Virus record (IMG/VR): IMGVR_UViG_3300030102_007788
Span: 97,149 to 161,148 of that record
Direction: 5' to 3' (one strand)
Source: a virus
Length of the DNA stretch: 64,000 nucleotides
Both the position numbers and the translations under genes were made by a program. The notes beneath the pieces were generated by a model. It was not told the DNA's origin. It did no database searches and saw nothing but the letters and a program-made list of their open reading frames with translations. The number at the start of each line of letters is the position of its first letter. Positions within the stretch are counted from its first letter, which is position 1. This document shows positions 13,990-20,142 of this stretch, piece by piece.

Positions 13990-14018
13990 CAAAAAAAAGC
14001 CGCCCCGAAGGGCGGCCT
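13990..14018 (-). terminator. Rho-independent terminator for gene 14030-14512
   Basis: Minus strand GCCGCCC/GGGCGGC with a 4-nt loop, then eight T. Confidence 0.85.
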
Positions 14019-14029
14019 AGGTAACCCCG

Positions 14030-14512
14030 TTAGGAAAGTTCCTTGATTTGGGCCTTGACGGCGATGAGTCGCGCCGTTTGTTTCGCGATCTCGTCGCGGG
14101 TCACGGAGCGGCGTTTGTCGTAATCCTGAAGCTCTTCGAGCTTCGCGGTGATGTCGCGCAGATCACTCTGCAACTCGTCGAGCTTTTGCTGCTTGACGTT
14201 GTCCACCGGCTTGGCCTTTTCGGCTTTGGCTTTCGCCTTTTCGGCTTTGGCTTTCGCCTTGGCCTCAAGCTCATGGGTTGGAAGCTCTCTGGCGATCCTC
14301 GCGAAGTACGGATTGGTTTTCGCGCTGGATTTGCCGTTGAGCTTGGCCTCGGTTTGGTGTCCGCGTTGTTGAGCGCACTTCACCGCAAAGCCCTTGATGG
14401 CGAGGTTAATCGCGTCAAGGTTAGTTGCTTTGCCCGACAGTAGGTCGCTGATTACGTTGCTCAGCATGATTGAGTCGTCAGCCCTGTTCATTCCGTTATT
14501 GGATTTTTTCAT
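14030..14512 (-). CDS. Coiled-coil hypothetical protein, 160 aa
   Basis: The middle carries a repeated KAKAEKAKAKAEKAK segment and the last third heptad-like Leu repeats (LDELQSDLRDITAKLEELQD), so a coiled coil is expected. AGGAC stands 7 nt before the ATG. It follows the zinc-rich gene 14557-15585 on the same strand and is closed by a terminator. Function unknown. Confidence 0.75.
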   Translation of the reverse strand: MKKSNNGMNRADDSIMLSNVISDLLSGKATNLDAINLAIKGFAVKCAQQRGHQTEAKLNGKSSAKTNPYFARIARELPTHELEAKAKAKAEKAKAKAEKAKPVDNVKQQKLDELQSDLRDITAKLEELQDYDKRRSVTRDEIAKQTARLIAVKAQIKELS

Positions 14513-14535
14513 TTAGTTTTGTCCTTTCGTTTTGT

Positions 14536-14552
14536 GTTAGCGTTACGCTAAC
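14536..14552. other. Perfect 7-bp inverted repeat
   Basis: GTTAGCG-TTA-CGCTAAC between genes 14512 and 14557. No T run on either side, so it is more likely an operator or an mRNA-processing hairpin than a terminator. Confidence 0.5.
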
Positions 14553-14556
14553 GGGG

Positions 14557-15585
14557 TTAATGCCACCACCTACTATTCGCAGTCGAGCTATAACTCAAAC
14601 TCTGCATGCTGCATCCGGTGGCTTTTATGTACGCTCTCTTGAGTTTAAGAAGATTTCTGTGATCTTCTATCATCTCTTGAGAAATTTCTTTACTACTTAC
14701 TGAAAAACCTTCTTGTAAAAACTGGGCTTGTATTACAGATTTTACATAGGAGTCTTCAAGATTATCTCTGCATTTTTGACCTGCTGCTATACTCTGGTCT
14801 CGATACTTATTTTTTTGTTCTTTTGTTATCAACTCCTCCCGATAATGTTTATCAAAGCATGATTCCTTGCAATATGCGCGGGCTTGACCGCCGGGAATTA
14901 TAGGTTTCCCTTCCGCATCCCACCAACTGATAAAACTAAAATCTTTTTTGCAGCCAATACAGTTATGAGTAAACTCTCTTTTTGTTATATCTTTTGGAAT
15001 GTATGGCCAGTTCTTAATTGAGCCATATTTTTTATTCCAAACACCTTGGAACAGTCTCCAGCCGTGTTGACATTTAGCGTTTTTGCATACTTTTTGCCTG
15101 TTGCCATACCTTCGTTCAAAGGTTCCTTGGCAGTATGGGCAAGTGGCCGTGGGGTAGTTTCCGTTTTTGTCGTGAGTCAATCTTGGATTACCGTTGATGT
15201 CCAGCTTTGGTTTTTGCTGTTTAGCAACTTGATTCCGTCTTGCCGCTTCTTTTCTGCTGCATTTTACAGAGCAAAATTTGAATCGGCTCTTTTCGCTTGG
15301 CTTTGATAATTTACCCCTAGTTGTCCACTTTTTCCTTGTTATCTGGTATGTTTTTTCGCAACCTTCAGCCTCGCATACGAATGTATTAGTGACAGTCTCT
15401 TTATATTTGTCGGACTTCAGAAAATTCTGGATTTTTTCGCGTGATTTTGCACCAATTCTTTCGGCGGCGATTCTTCGCGCCATTCCCCCATTATTGTCAA
15501 AGCAAGTTTTGTTTTCATCTTCTCTGCAATACTTCGCTCCTAGTTTTGGATTTATTTTTGAGCCGCAGGCTTTGCACTTCCTCAT
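14557..15585 (-). CDS. Multi-zinc-knuckle protein, 342 aa
   Basis: The protein carries at least five Cys pairs or clusters: MRKCKACG, FVCEAEGCEKTY, KFCSVKCSRKEA, ATCPYCQG, KVCKNAKC, NCIGCKKDF and AYCKESC. This layout of treble-clef-like knuckles separated by basic helices recalls phage-borne homing endonucleases and zinc-finger regulators, but no His-Asn-His core is seen. It has its own promoter with a near-leaderless start. Function unknown. Confidence 0.75.
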   Translation of the reverse strand: MRKCKACGSKINPKLGAKYCREDENKTCFDNNGGMARRIAAERIGAKSREKIQNFLKSDKYKETVTNTFVCEAEGCEKTYQITRKKWTTRGKLSKPSEKSRFKFCSVKCSRKEAARRNQVAKQQKPKLDINGNPRLTHDKNGNYPTATCPYCQGTFERRYGNRQKVCKNAKCQHGWRLFQGVWNKKYGSIKNWPYIPKDITKREFTHNCIGCKKDFSFISWWDAEGKPIIPGGQARAYCKESCFDKHYREELITKEQKNKYRDQSIAAGQKCRDNLEDSYVKSVIQAQFLQEGFSVSSKEISQEMIEDHRNLLKLKRAYIKATGCSMQSLSYSSTANSRWWH

Positions 15586-15595
15586 AACAGAGATA

Positions 15596-15624
15596 ATCCT
15601 AATTTATTCTGGCTGGAGAGTCAA
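15596..15624 (-). promoter_or_regulatory. Sigma70-type promoter for gene 14557-15585
   Basis: Minus strand TTGACT, 17-bp gap, TAGGAT, 10 nt ending TGTT before ATGAGG. Confidence 0.7.
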
Positions 15625-15633
15625 CAATTTATT

Positions 15634-16302
15634 TTAATTATTTTTAATTAAAGACCGATACATTTTTTCACAATTAACGAATGCCATCATCAACATTTTA
15701 CTTTGGGGCGAGGTTGCGTAAGGATGCGACCAAATGCACAACCAATCTTTTTCTGAAAATTTTCTTTCAACATATGGCTCCAAATTGTGTGCATAGTTGC
15801 CGCCACCGTCTCGAATTTCCCAGTCCAAATCATGTGAGCCGCGTCCACTTGTTCTGAGGAAAGTCACGACAACAATTGAACCCTTTGCGCATTGTTCTGT
15901 TGATTCTGCCATGCGCGTTCTCGTTGCCGCTCCGCAGTAATCGCGCCAGATAAACATTGGATTATTATAATAATTAAAATCAACCACACCGTTTCGGGGC
16001 ATTTCAATATTCTGATAAGTTAAAATGTCATCATTCTGGTCAATCATCCTGCTTACTTTTGGTGAGTCGAGATTACGCCAAAATATGTCTTCCTCTTTCT
16101 CATAACAAAACAGTTTTGTATTTTCTTGCCTTGCTGTTTTCAATATTTCTTTTTCTTGAGCCCAGACAACATATGGTAACGTAGCAATGGCTTTTGCTTT
16201 TTTAGAGTGATACCTTTCAAAGTTTACCCGCAACCCATCAACTAAGTGACGAGCCTTTACCTTTTCATTCTTCTCACTTATCTCTGCCTTGTAGTTTGTC
16301 AT
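15634..16302 (-). CDS. Hypothetical protein, 222 aa
   Basis: An N-terminal basic helix region is followed by VDFNYYNNPMFIWRDYCGAA and SIVVVTFLRTSGRGSHDLDW. The combination of an aromatic DYCG motif and a following hydrophobic strand recalls phage-borne Rossmann-type methyltransferase-like proteins, but I cannot identify a cofactor motif, so the function stays open. The leader upstream contains a GCCG/CGGC hairpin. Confidence 0.7.
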   Translation of the reverse strand: MTNYKAEISEKNEKVKARHLVDGLRVNFERYHSKKAKAIATLPYVVWAQEKEILKTARQENTKLFCYEKEEDIFWRNLDSPKVSRMIDQNDDILTYQNIEMPRNGVVDFNYYNNPMFIWRDYCGAATRTRMAESTEQCAKGSIVVVTFLRTSGRGSHDLDWEIRDGGGNYAHNLEPYVERKFSEKDWLCIWSHPYATSPQSKMLMMAFVNCEKMYRSLIKNN

Positions 16303-16467
16303 TTTTGATTGGTTTTAAGCCGAGGGTGGTTAGTCCCCCGGCACAGGAATATATTGGCATAAAAAAACTTTTAAGACAAGGGAAAAAAGTATTTTTTTTG
16401 CAATAAAATTATTTTTTTAAATGGGGAAGATGGCACAGAACCTGCACCGGAGAAGGGGTCAAAAAAA

Positions 16468-16549
16468 CGTAAGTCATTGATTACCAGTGGTTTACGCCTG
16501 CGGCGGGGGGGCGCCGAGGCCGTAAGTCATTGATACTCAGTCACTTACG
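16468..16549. repeat. 82-bp triple-palindrome element, copy 5
   Basis: Left 29-mer CGTAAGTC...GTTTACG, core GCGGCGGGGGGGCGCCG, right 29-mer CGTAAGTC...CACTTACG. It is in a 406-base gene-free interval that also holds a terminator. Confidence 0.9.
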
Positions 16550-16581
16550 ACTTTTTTTATTATTTTAATTTTTTTACTTGA

Positions 16582-16621
16582 CAAAAATGCCCCGCCGAGC
16601 TCATGAGGACTCGACGGGGCT
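16582..16621 (-). terminator. Rho-independent terminator downstream of the SleB gene
   Basis: Minus strand GCCCCGTCGAG pairs with CTCGGCGGGGC and runs into TTTTT. Confidence 0.8.
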
Positions 16622-16643
16622 GCGTTATGAGATTGGGGTCTTA

Positions 16644-16704
16644 TTAAGTGCGACAGCTTCCCCCGTTGCCGTTGTCTAGGTCACTATCATGCCTCCGCAC
16701 TTAA
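16644..16704. other. Long hairpin between SleB gene and terminator
   Basis: TTAAGTGCG (16644-16652) pairs perfectly with CGCACTTAA (16696-16704), enclosing an inner GACAGC/GTTGTC stem. It would be the folded 3' tail of the SleB transcript, but the inner stem pairs slightly better on the plus strand, so the active strand is unclear. Confidence 0.4.
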
Positions 16705-16708
16705 ATTA

Positions 16709-17191
16709 TTATAATTTATAAAACACGTGTTGGCCGATTGTCTTGACGGGCTTTTGACCTTTTGCCCAGTAAGGTAATTTTTTCATCCATGTGGCATGGT
16801 AGTGATTAGCGAAGCCAACATATTCGCGGCTTAAAGTTTTGACATTCTTTGCAACGGTGATGGCGTATTTTGCCTGTGGCACTTTCAACAAATGCTCAAG
16901 GTCTTTTAGCTTTTTTCCATTCCAACAACTAAATTGCCATTTTTTAAGGCATACCTCCGTGGGAGTTTGTTTTCTTTCAAATGCTCGTTGAGCAATGACA
17001 GCACCCACCGCGTACATTCCTTTTTCCCCTTCCCCTCTGGCTTCCGCCAATATAGTAATTGCGACGACTTTTTCCTCACGGGTGAGGCTTTGGTTGCTGT
17101 GTGTGTGGGCGTAAGCATAAACAGAGTTAACAATTAAAAACAATTGAAAAACAACAGGTAATAAACAAACTGATATAATTAATTTTCTCAT
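16709..17191 (-). CDS. SleB-type cell wall hydrolase (endolysin)
   Basis: The protein (160 aa from ATG at 17191) has an N-terminal hydrophobic signal (MRKLIISVCLLPVVFQLFLI) and a domain matching the cell wall hydrolase SleB family: AITILAEARGEGEKGMYAVG with the likely catalytic Glu, a CLKKWQFSCW segment and ANHYHATWMKKLPYW. Such enzymes cut peptidoglycan. The signal suggests export by the host Sec system, as in signal-arrest or secreted endolysins. GGAG precedes the ATG, and the upstream gene ends 4 bases away. A longer reading to 17224 lacks such a site. It lies far from the holin and spanins at 59 kb. Confidence 0.85.
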   Translation of the reverse strand: MRKLIISVCLLPVVFQLFLIVNSVYAYAHTHSNQSLTREEKVVAITILAEARGEGEKGMYAVGAVIAQRAFERKQTPTEVCLKKWQFSCWNGKKLKDLEHLLKVPQAKYAITVAKNVKTLSREYVGFANHYHATWMKKLPYWAKGQKPVKTIGQHVFYKL

Positions 17192-17195
17192 TTTT

Positions 17196-17414
17196 TTATT
17201 CTCCATCCATTGAGGTTGGTTCACCGTGCAGGGCGTTAGTGATTTTGGCCCGTGATTGGGCTAGGTCGTCGGCAAGCCGTTTGCAAGTCTCGCGCATTTC
17301 CTCAACTGTTAAGTATGTGGATTTTGCGAGGTGTTCTAGGACTCCTTCAGTCTCGGCGATTGTCACTTGGGCCGTGCTGATTTTTCTTTCGTTTGCGTAG
17401 TCAATCATTCTCAT
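17196..17414 (-). CDS. Small helical hypothetical protein, 72 aa
   Basis: MRMIDYANERKISTAQVTIA, almost wholly helical and polar. It shares a transcript with the SleB gene. Function unknown. Confidence 0.7.
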   Translation of the reverse strand: MRMIDYANERKISTAQVTIAETEGVLEHLAKSTYLTVEEMRETCKRLADDLAQSRAKITNALHGEPTSMDGE

Positions 17415-17424
17415 AACAGAAAAA

Positions 17425-17453
17425 AGTATAGTTTAGTTTTCGGGTAAGGTCAA
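17425..17453 (-). promoter_or_regulatory. Sigma70-type promoter for 17196-17414 and SleB
   Basis: Minus strand TTGACC, 17-bp gap, TATACT, 10 nt ending CTGTT before ATGAG. One of the clearest members of the family. Confidence 0.8.
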
Positions 17454-17503
17454 CAGTAAAATTGCATTTAATAGCAAAAAAATTATTGTGCAGGTTAGGA
17501 CGG

Positions 17504-17770
17504 TCATTTGCTGAAATGGCCGTGATCTTCAAAACATTTGACGATCTCAACGACACGGTGAATGTCACCAGTCAACACCTTGTTTCCGTCAAGGTCTTTC
17601 TCTAGCACCACGCTGTTGTGGTATTGGTCAATCATCTCCTGCTCAGTTGTGCCAAGCGGGAAAGTGCAGCCTCCTACATTGTTAACACGGGCCATAAAGT
17701 GGTTGCCGGTGTAGGTTGGGTTCTTCTCCACTTTGAAGGTAACATTTAAGAATGGTTTCTTATCTCTCAT
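17504..17770 (-). CDS. Small hypothetical protein, 88 aa
   Basis: The start MRDKKPFLNVTFKVEKN is fixed by the promoter at 17781-17808; the frame is open further upstream to 17884, but that reading crosses the promoter and the next gene. Mixed alpha/beta composition. Function unknown. Confidence 0.75.
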   Translation of the reverse strand: MRDKKPFLNVTFKVEKNPTYTGNHFMARVNNVGGCTFPLGTTEQEMIDQYHNSVVLEKDLDGNKVLTGDIHRVVEIVKCFEDHGHFSK

Positions 17771-17780
17771 AACGGGAATT

Positions 17781-17808
17781 AGTATATCAGAATTTTTTAA
17801 AAAGTCAA
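17781..17808 (-). promoter_or_regulatory. Sigma70-type promoter for gene 17504-17770
   Basis: Minus strand TTGACT, 16-bp gap, extended TGA-TATACT, 10 nt, CGTTATGAG. Confidence 0.8.
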
Positions 17809-17828
17809 CAACTATTTTCAACTTTTTT

Positions 17829-18026
17829 TCAACCGCCGATGGCGATCTCGGCGATTGCCTCACGCCATGCGTCACAAGCCGCATCTACGTCGAGCTTGTT
17901 CTCGTAGGCCCAGCGAATGACTTCGCCCTCGTAGTCCTTGTCGATGCCACCGAAGCCCAGCTCCCAGTAGTTGCAATGTTTCGTGACCTCGTTGAAGTAG
18001 TCTTTGTAATTGTTCATATCTCTCAT
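17829..18026 (-). CDS. Small acidic hypothetical protein, 65 aa
   Basis: MRDMNNYKDYFNEVTKHCNY; acidic, Ala- and Trp-containing helical C-terminus. Single gene with its own promoter. Function unknown. Confidence 0.75.
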   Translation of the reverse strand: MRDMNNYKDYFNEVTKHCNYWELGFGGIDKDYEGEVIRWAYENKLDVDAACDAWREAIAEIAIGG

Positions 18027-18036
18027 AACGGAAAAC

Positions 18037-18064
18037 AGTATATCACAGCCTCAGAAAATTGCAA
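18037..18064 (-). promoter_or_regulatory. Promoter for gene 17829-18026 (TTGCAA type)
   Basis: Minus strand TTGCAA, 16-bp gap starting TTTTCTGA, extended TGA-TATACT, 10 nt, CGTTATGAG. Confidence 0.75.
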
Positions 18065-18164
18065 GCTTTTTTTCTCATATTTTTTTATTTTTATTAAAAA
18101 AACTTTTTTTAATAATTCGCACAGGTTGGCACGGAAACCCATCGGCAAAACACGCCTTAGAATA

Positions 18165-18246
18165 CGTAAGTCACTGATAGTCAACGACTTACGCCGCCGG
18201 CGGGGGGGCGCCGCGCTCCTAAGTGACTGATACTCAAGGACTTACG
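18165..18246. repeat. 82-bp triple-palindrome element, copy 6
   Basis: Left 29-mer CGTAAGTC...CGACTTACG, core CCGGCGGGGGGGCGCCG, right 29-mer CCTAAGTG...GACTTACG. Confidence 0.9.
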
Positions 18247-18274
18247 ACTTCAAACAGAGTTTTTTATTTAATCA

Positions 18275-18300
18275 CAAAAAAACCCCGCCTTGGCGGGGTG
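18275..18300 (-). terminator. Rho-independent terminator of gene 18319-18513
   Basis: Minus strand CCCCGCC/GGCGGGG with a two-base loop, then seven T. Confidence 0.85.
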
Positions 18301-18318
18301 ACTTGGCACGGTTCCTGA

Positions 18319-18513
18319 TTAACCGGCGGCGATCAGCAGGTCAAGGGCAGCGTCCTCGGCGAGCTGCGCGTCAGACTGGCGGCCCATCTCATCCGCGACC
18401 ATGTCCGCGTCCTGCGCGGCGATGTCCGCCTCGCGACGCTCATCACACCACGCGTTCAACTCAAACTCCTCCTCGCAGGAGAGTTCCATGAATAACGATT
18501 TCATCATTCCCAT
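18319..18513 (-). CDS. Small acidic protein, 64 aa
   Basis: From the promoter-defined ATG at 18513 the product begins MGMMKSLFMELSCEEEFELN and is very acidic with Asp/Glu/Ala-rich helices. Small acidic proteins are typical phage DNA mimics and host-enzyme inhibitors, but this is only a compositional hint. The frame is open to 18597, which would cross the promoter. Confidence 0.7.
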   Translation of the reverse strand: MGMMKSLFMELSCEEEFELNAWCDERREADIAAQDADMVADEMGRQSDAQLAEDAALDLLIAAG

Positions 18514-18523
18514 AACAGAAAAA

Positions 18524-18551
18524 AGAGTAACAGAATCAGAAAAAAAGTCAA
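18524..18551 (-). promoter_or_regulatory. Sigma70-type promoter for gene 18319-18513
   Basis: Minus strand TTGACT, 16-bp gap, extended TGT-TACTCT, 10 nt, CTGTTATGGG. Confidence 0.7.
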
Positions 18552-18560
18552 CGAAAAAAA

Positions 18561-18776
18561 TCAGTTTTTTTCGGGATCCTCCCACACGATTTCCCAATCG
18601 TATGGGGAGTTGGACAAGTCACACGGAGCGACCTTGCACTTGACAGCGGACTTGGCCTCACGGGCACAAGTGATAGCAGCCTCAAGACCCTCATGGCTCG
18701 GAGCGAACCAGCGAACAAACTCAAGCCGACCAGTGGCGGACTTGACCTCAACGAAGTATTTAGCATGAAACCTCAT
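18561..18776 (-). CDS. Small hypothetical protein, 71 aa
   Basis: MRFHAKYFVEVKSATGRLEF; a beta-alpha-beta-like pattern with two Cys. Own promoter; the next gene's promoter lies just behind its stop. Function unknown. Confidence 0.7.
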   Translation of the reverse strand: MRFHAKYFVEVKSATGRLEFVRWFAPSHEGLEAAITCAREAKSAVKCKVAPCDLSNSPYDWEIVWEDPEKN

Positions 18777-18786
18777 AACAGAAAAA

Positions 18787-18814
18787 AGAATATCAGAATC
18801 TCAGGAAAAGTCAA
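18787..18814 (-). promoter_or_regulatory. Sigma70-type promoter for gene 18561-18776
   Basis: Minus strand TTGACT, 16-bp gap with TTTCCTGA, extended TGA-TATTCT, 10 nt, CTGTTATGAGG. Confidence 0.75.
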
Positions 18815-18823
18815 CAATAAATC

Positions 18824-18958
18824 TCACTTTTTTTTTCTTTTTAATCCGCGCTTAAACTGCTCCCATGTGGGGCGTTCAGCTTCGGGGATTGCCTTCCATT
18901 CTTTCATCTGCGCTTGACGTAGCAGCGCACCACCAAAAGATTTAATATTATCACTCAT
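18824..18958 (-). CDS. Very small hypothetical protein, 44 aa
   Basis: Short open frame (MSDNIKSFGGALLRQAQMKE, tail LKRKKK) found because it starts exactly 10 nt behind a family promoter. Basic C-terminus. Function unknown. Confidence 0.65.
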   Translation of the reverse strand: MSDNIKSFGGALLRQAQMKEWKAIPEAERPTWEQFKRGLKRKKK

Positions 18959-18968
18959 AACGAAAAAA

Positions 18969-18996
18969 ATTTTATCAGAATTTCAGGAGATTGCAA
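18969..18996 (-). promoter_or_regulatory. Promoter for gene 18824-18958 (TTGCAA type)
   Basis: Minus strand TTGCAA, 16-bp gap, extended TGA-TAAAAT, 10 nt, CGTTATGAG. Confidence 0.7.
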
Positions 18997-19007
18997 CCTT
19001 TTTTTAA

Positions 19008-19169
19008 TTATTTTCCCATGTTCAGCCAAGTGCTGAATGAACGTTGCATGCGGTTGCGTCGAGCTTGGCGATTGAGCTTGCGGTATCGTGCATTCCATTT
19101 GTCGGCTGTGCTGTCCAAAACTTTTTTGATTGTTTCTTCGCTGATGTTTAATCCTTTGTTATCTTTCAT
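19008..19169 (-). CDS. Very small basic protein, 53 aa
   Basis: MKDNKGLNISEETIKKVLDS followed by WNARYRKLNRQARRNRMQRS: a helical, Arg-rich protein starting just behind a promoter. Nucleic-acid binding is plausible. Function unknown. Confidence 0.6.
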   Translation of the reverse strand: MKDNKGLNISEETIKKVLDSTADKWNARYRKLNRQARRNRMQRSFSTWLNMGK

Positions 19170-19175
19170 AGTATT

Positions 19176-19204
19176 AAAGTATCATAATTTTTTTAGGTTT
19201 GCAA
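19176..19204 (-). promoter_or_regulatory. Promoter for gene 19008-19169 (TTGCAA type)
   Basis: Minus strand TTGCAA, 17-bp gap, extended TGA-TACTTT, only 6 nt to ATG, so the transcript would be leaderless. Confidence 0.6.
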
Positions 19205-19246
19205 GAAAAACTTTTAATTATTTTTGGCATGGTTCCTGCCTAGGTG

Positions 19247-19328
19247 CGTAAGTCACTGATAGTCAATGGGTTATGGGCGCGGGAGGGGGGCGCCGCCGGC
19301 GTAAGTCCTTGGTAGTCAACGACTTACG
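19247..19328. repeat. 82-bp triple-palindrome element, copy 7
   Basis: Left 29-mer CGTAAGTC...GGGTTATG (decayed), core GCGGGAGGGGGGCGCCGCC with six G, right 29-mer CGTAAGTC...CGACTTACG. The length is again exactly 82 bp. Confidence 0.9.
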
Positions 19329-19349
19329 TACTGGCGTTGGCGTTGGGGG

Positions 19350-19511
19350 TTACCCCCCGAAACAAGAGGGGCACGACTCAAAAAATTTGCACCAGCACCG
19401 GTCATCAGCCTCGGTCTCGGCCTCGTCGAAGCCGTTGGCGACTGTGACGTTGGCGACCCAAGCGTCAGACTGCATTTCGAAAACCTCTTCGCATGTAATG
19501 TTATCTCTCAT
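19350..19511 (-). CDS. Very small acidic Cys-containing protein, 53 aa
   Basis: From the promoter-defined ATG at 19511: MRDNITCEEVFEMQSDAWVA, ending RCWCKFFESCPSCFGG. The C-terminal Cys cluster (CWC, CPSC) could bind metal. The open frame continues to 19715 but crosses the promoter. Function unknown. Confidence 0.65.
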   Translation of the reverse strand: MRDNITCEEVFEMQSDAWVANVTVANGFDEAETEADDRCWCKFFESCPSCFGG

Positions 19512-19521
19512 AACGGGGATC

Positions 19522-19549
19522 AGTATACCACAACCGCAGAAAAGTGCAA
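19522..19549 (-). promoter_or_regulatory. Promoter for gene 19350-19511 (TTGCAC type)
   Basis: Minus strand TTGCAC, 16-bp gap, extended TGG-TATACT, 10 nt, CGTTATGAG. Confidence 0.7.
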
Positions 19550-19603
19550 GCATTATTTTCATTTTTTTGAAAAAAGTTTTTCTTATTTTTTTTGATTTAG
19601 GGC

Positions 19604-19632
19604 TTGCATTATTCGGCGATTCATGCGACACT
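19604..19632 (+). promoter_or_regulatory. Promoter for gene 19642-19869 (TTGCAT type)
   Basis: TTGCAT, 17-bp gap, extended TGC-GACACT, 9 nt, CTGTTATGAGG. Confidence 0.6.
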
Positions 19633-19641
19633 ATTTCTGTT

Positions 19642-19869
19642 ATGAGGAACTTCCTTATTGAATACAGACCAGCCGTCCACGAGGGACGGGAGAACCTAAA
19701 GGGCTTGGTGTTCAACTACACCGTAGAAGTCGAGGAACAGTTTGCCAACCGGCAAAACCCATCCTGCAAAGCCGACACCGTATGCGCTGGCATTACTGCC
19801 CGATGCACCGAGACCGGCGAGTGGAAGCGATTCCGCTGGGATTGCATCCTGAGCATGGTGGCCAAGTAG
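19642..19869 (+). CDS. Small hypothetical protein, 75 aa
   Basis: MRNFLIEYRPAVHEGRENLK starts behind the promoter; the frame is open upstream to 19273 across repeat copy 7, but that part would be antisense to the neighbouring gene. Beta-rich with three Cys. Its stop codon lies in the loop of the terminator. Function unknown. Confidence 0.75.
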   Translation: MRNFLIEYRPAVHEGRENLKGLVFNYTVEVEEQFANRQNPSCKADTVCAGITARCTETGEWKRFRWDCILSMVAK

Positions 19870-19883
19870 GCCACCTTTTTTTT
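19858..19883 (+). terminator. Rho-independent terminator overlapping a stop codon
   Basis: GTGGCC-AAGTA-GGCCAC then eight T. The TAG stop of the gene is in loop and stem. Confidence 0.85.
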
Positions 19884-19893
19884 ATCTTTTTAC

Positions 19894-19922
19894 TTGCATT
19901 CAACAAAAACTTTTGATATTAT
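19894..19922 (+). promoter_or_regulatory. Promoter for genes 19933-20429 (TTGCAT type)
   Basis: TTGCAT, 17-bp gap, extended TGA-TATTAT, 10 nt, CAGTTATGAG. Confidence 0.75.
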
Positions 19923-19932
19923 TTTTCCAGTT

Positions 19933-20142
19933 ATGAGAGCTACAACAAGACAGCACCTGTGCGATGAGATTGCCGAGCTTGCCGGTGTGCGCGGCGGCCT
20001 TCAGTCATTAACCGCCACGACGTGGCAGGACGCCGATTACCTTCGGAACAAAATTAACGAAGCGAATGAGCGTTTGACCGAAATCCAAAACAAGCTGCAT
20101 GAGGCGACATGGAGCGAAGAAACCGAATGGCTAGACGAATGA
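19933..20142 (+). CDS. Small coiled-coil-like protein, 69 aa
   Basis: MRATTRQHLCDEIAELAGVR then a long polar helix (NKINEANERLTEIQNKLHEA). Coupled by ATGA to the next gene. Function unknown. Confidence 0.75.
   Translation: MRATTRQHLCDEIAELAGVRGGLQSLTATTWQDADYLRNKINEANERLTEIQNKLHEATWSEETEWLDE

Noticed and set aside
13665-14443. Forward open frames across 13665-14443
   Set aside because: They are antisense to promoter-supported reverse genes at 13707-13931 and 14030-14512 and look like translations of GC-rich shadow frames.
16621-16642. Tiny frame after GTTATGAG at 16625
   Set aside because: It has the start context of the promoter family but codes for only six residues and has a poor -10; probably a remnant or chance.
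8044-19328. The seven repeats as a CRISPR array
   Set aside because: Copies are 1 to 3 kb apart with genes between, not regularly spaced with short spacers, and no cas gene is near.
8044-19328. The repeats as integron attC sites
   Set aside because: The conserved ends (CGTAAGT/ACTTACG) do not match the attC core GTTRRRY/RYYYAAC, all copies have fixed length, and no integron integrase is present.
19273-19641. N-terminal extension of gene 19642-19869 to 198 residues
   Set aside because: It would run through repeat copy 7 and antisense to gene 19350-19511; the promoter at 19604 sets the start at 19642.
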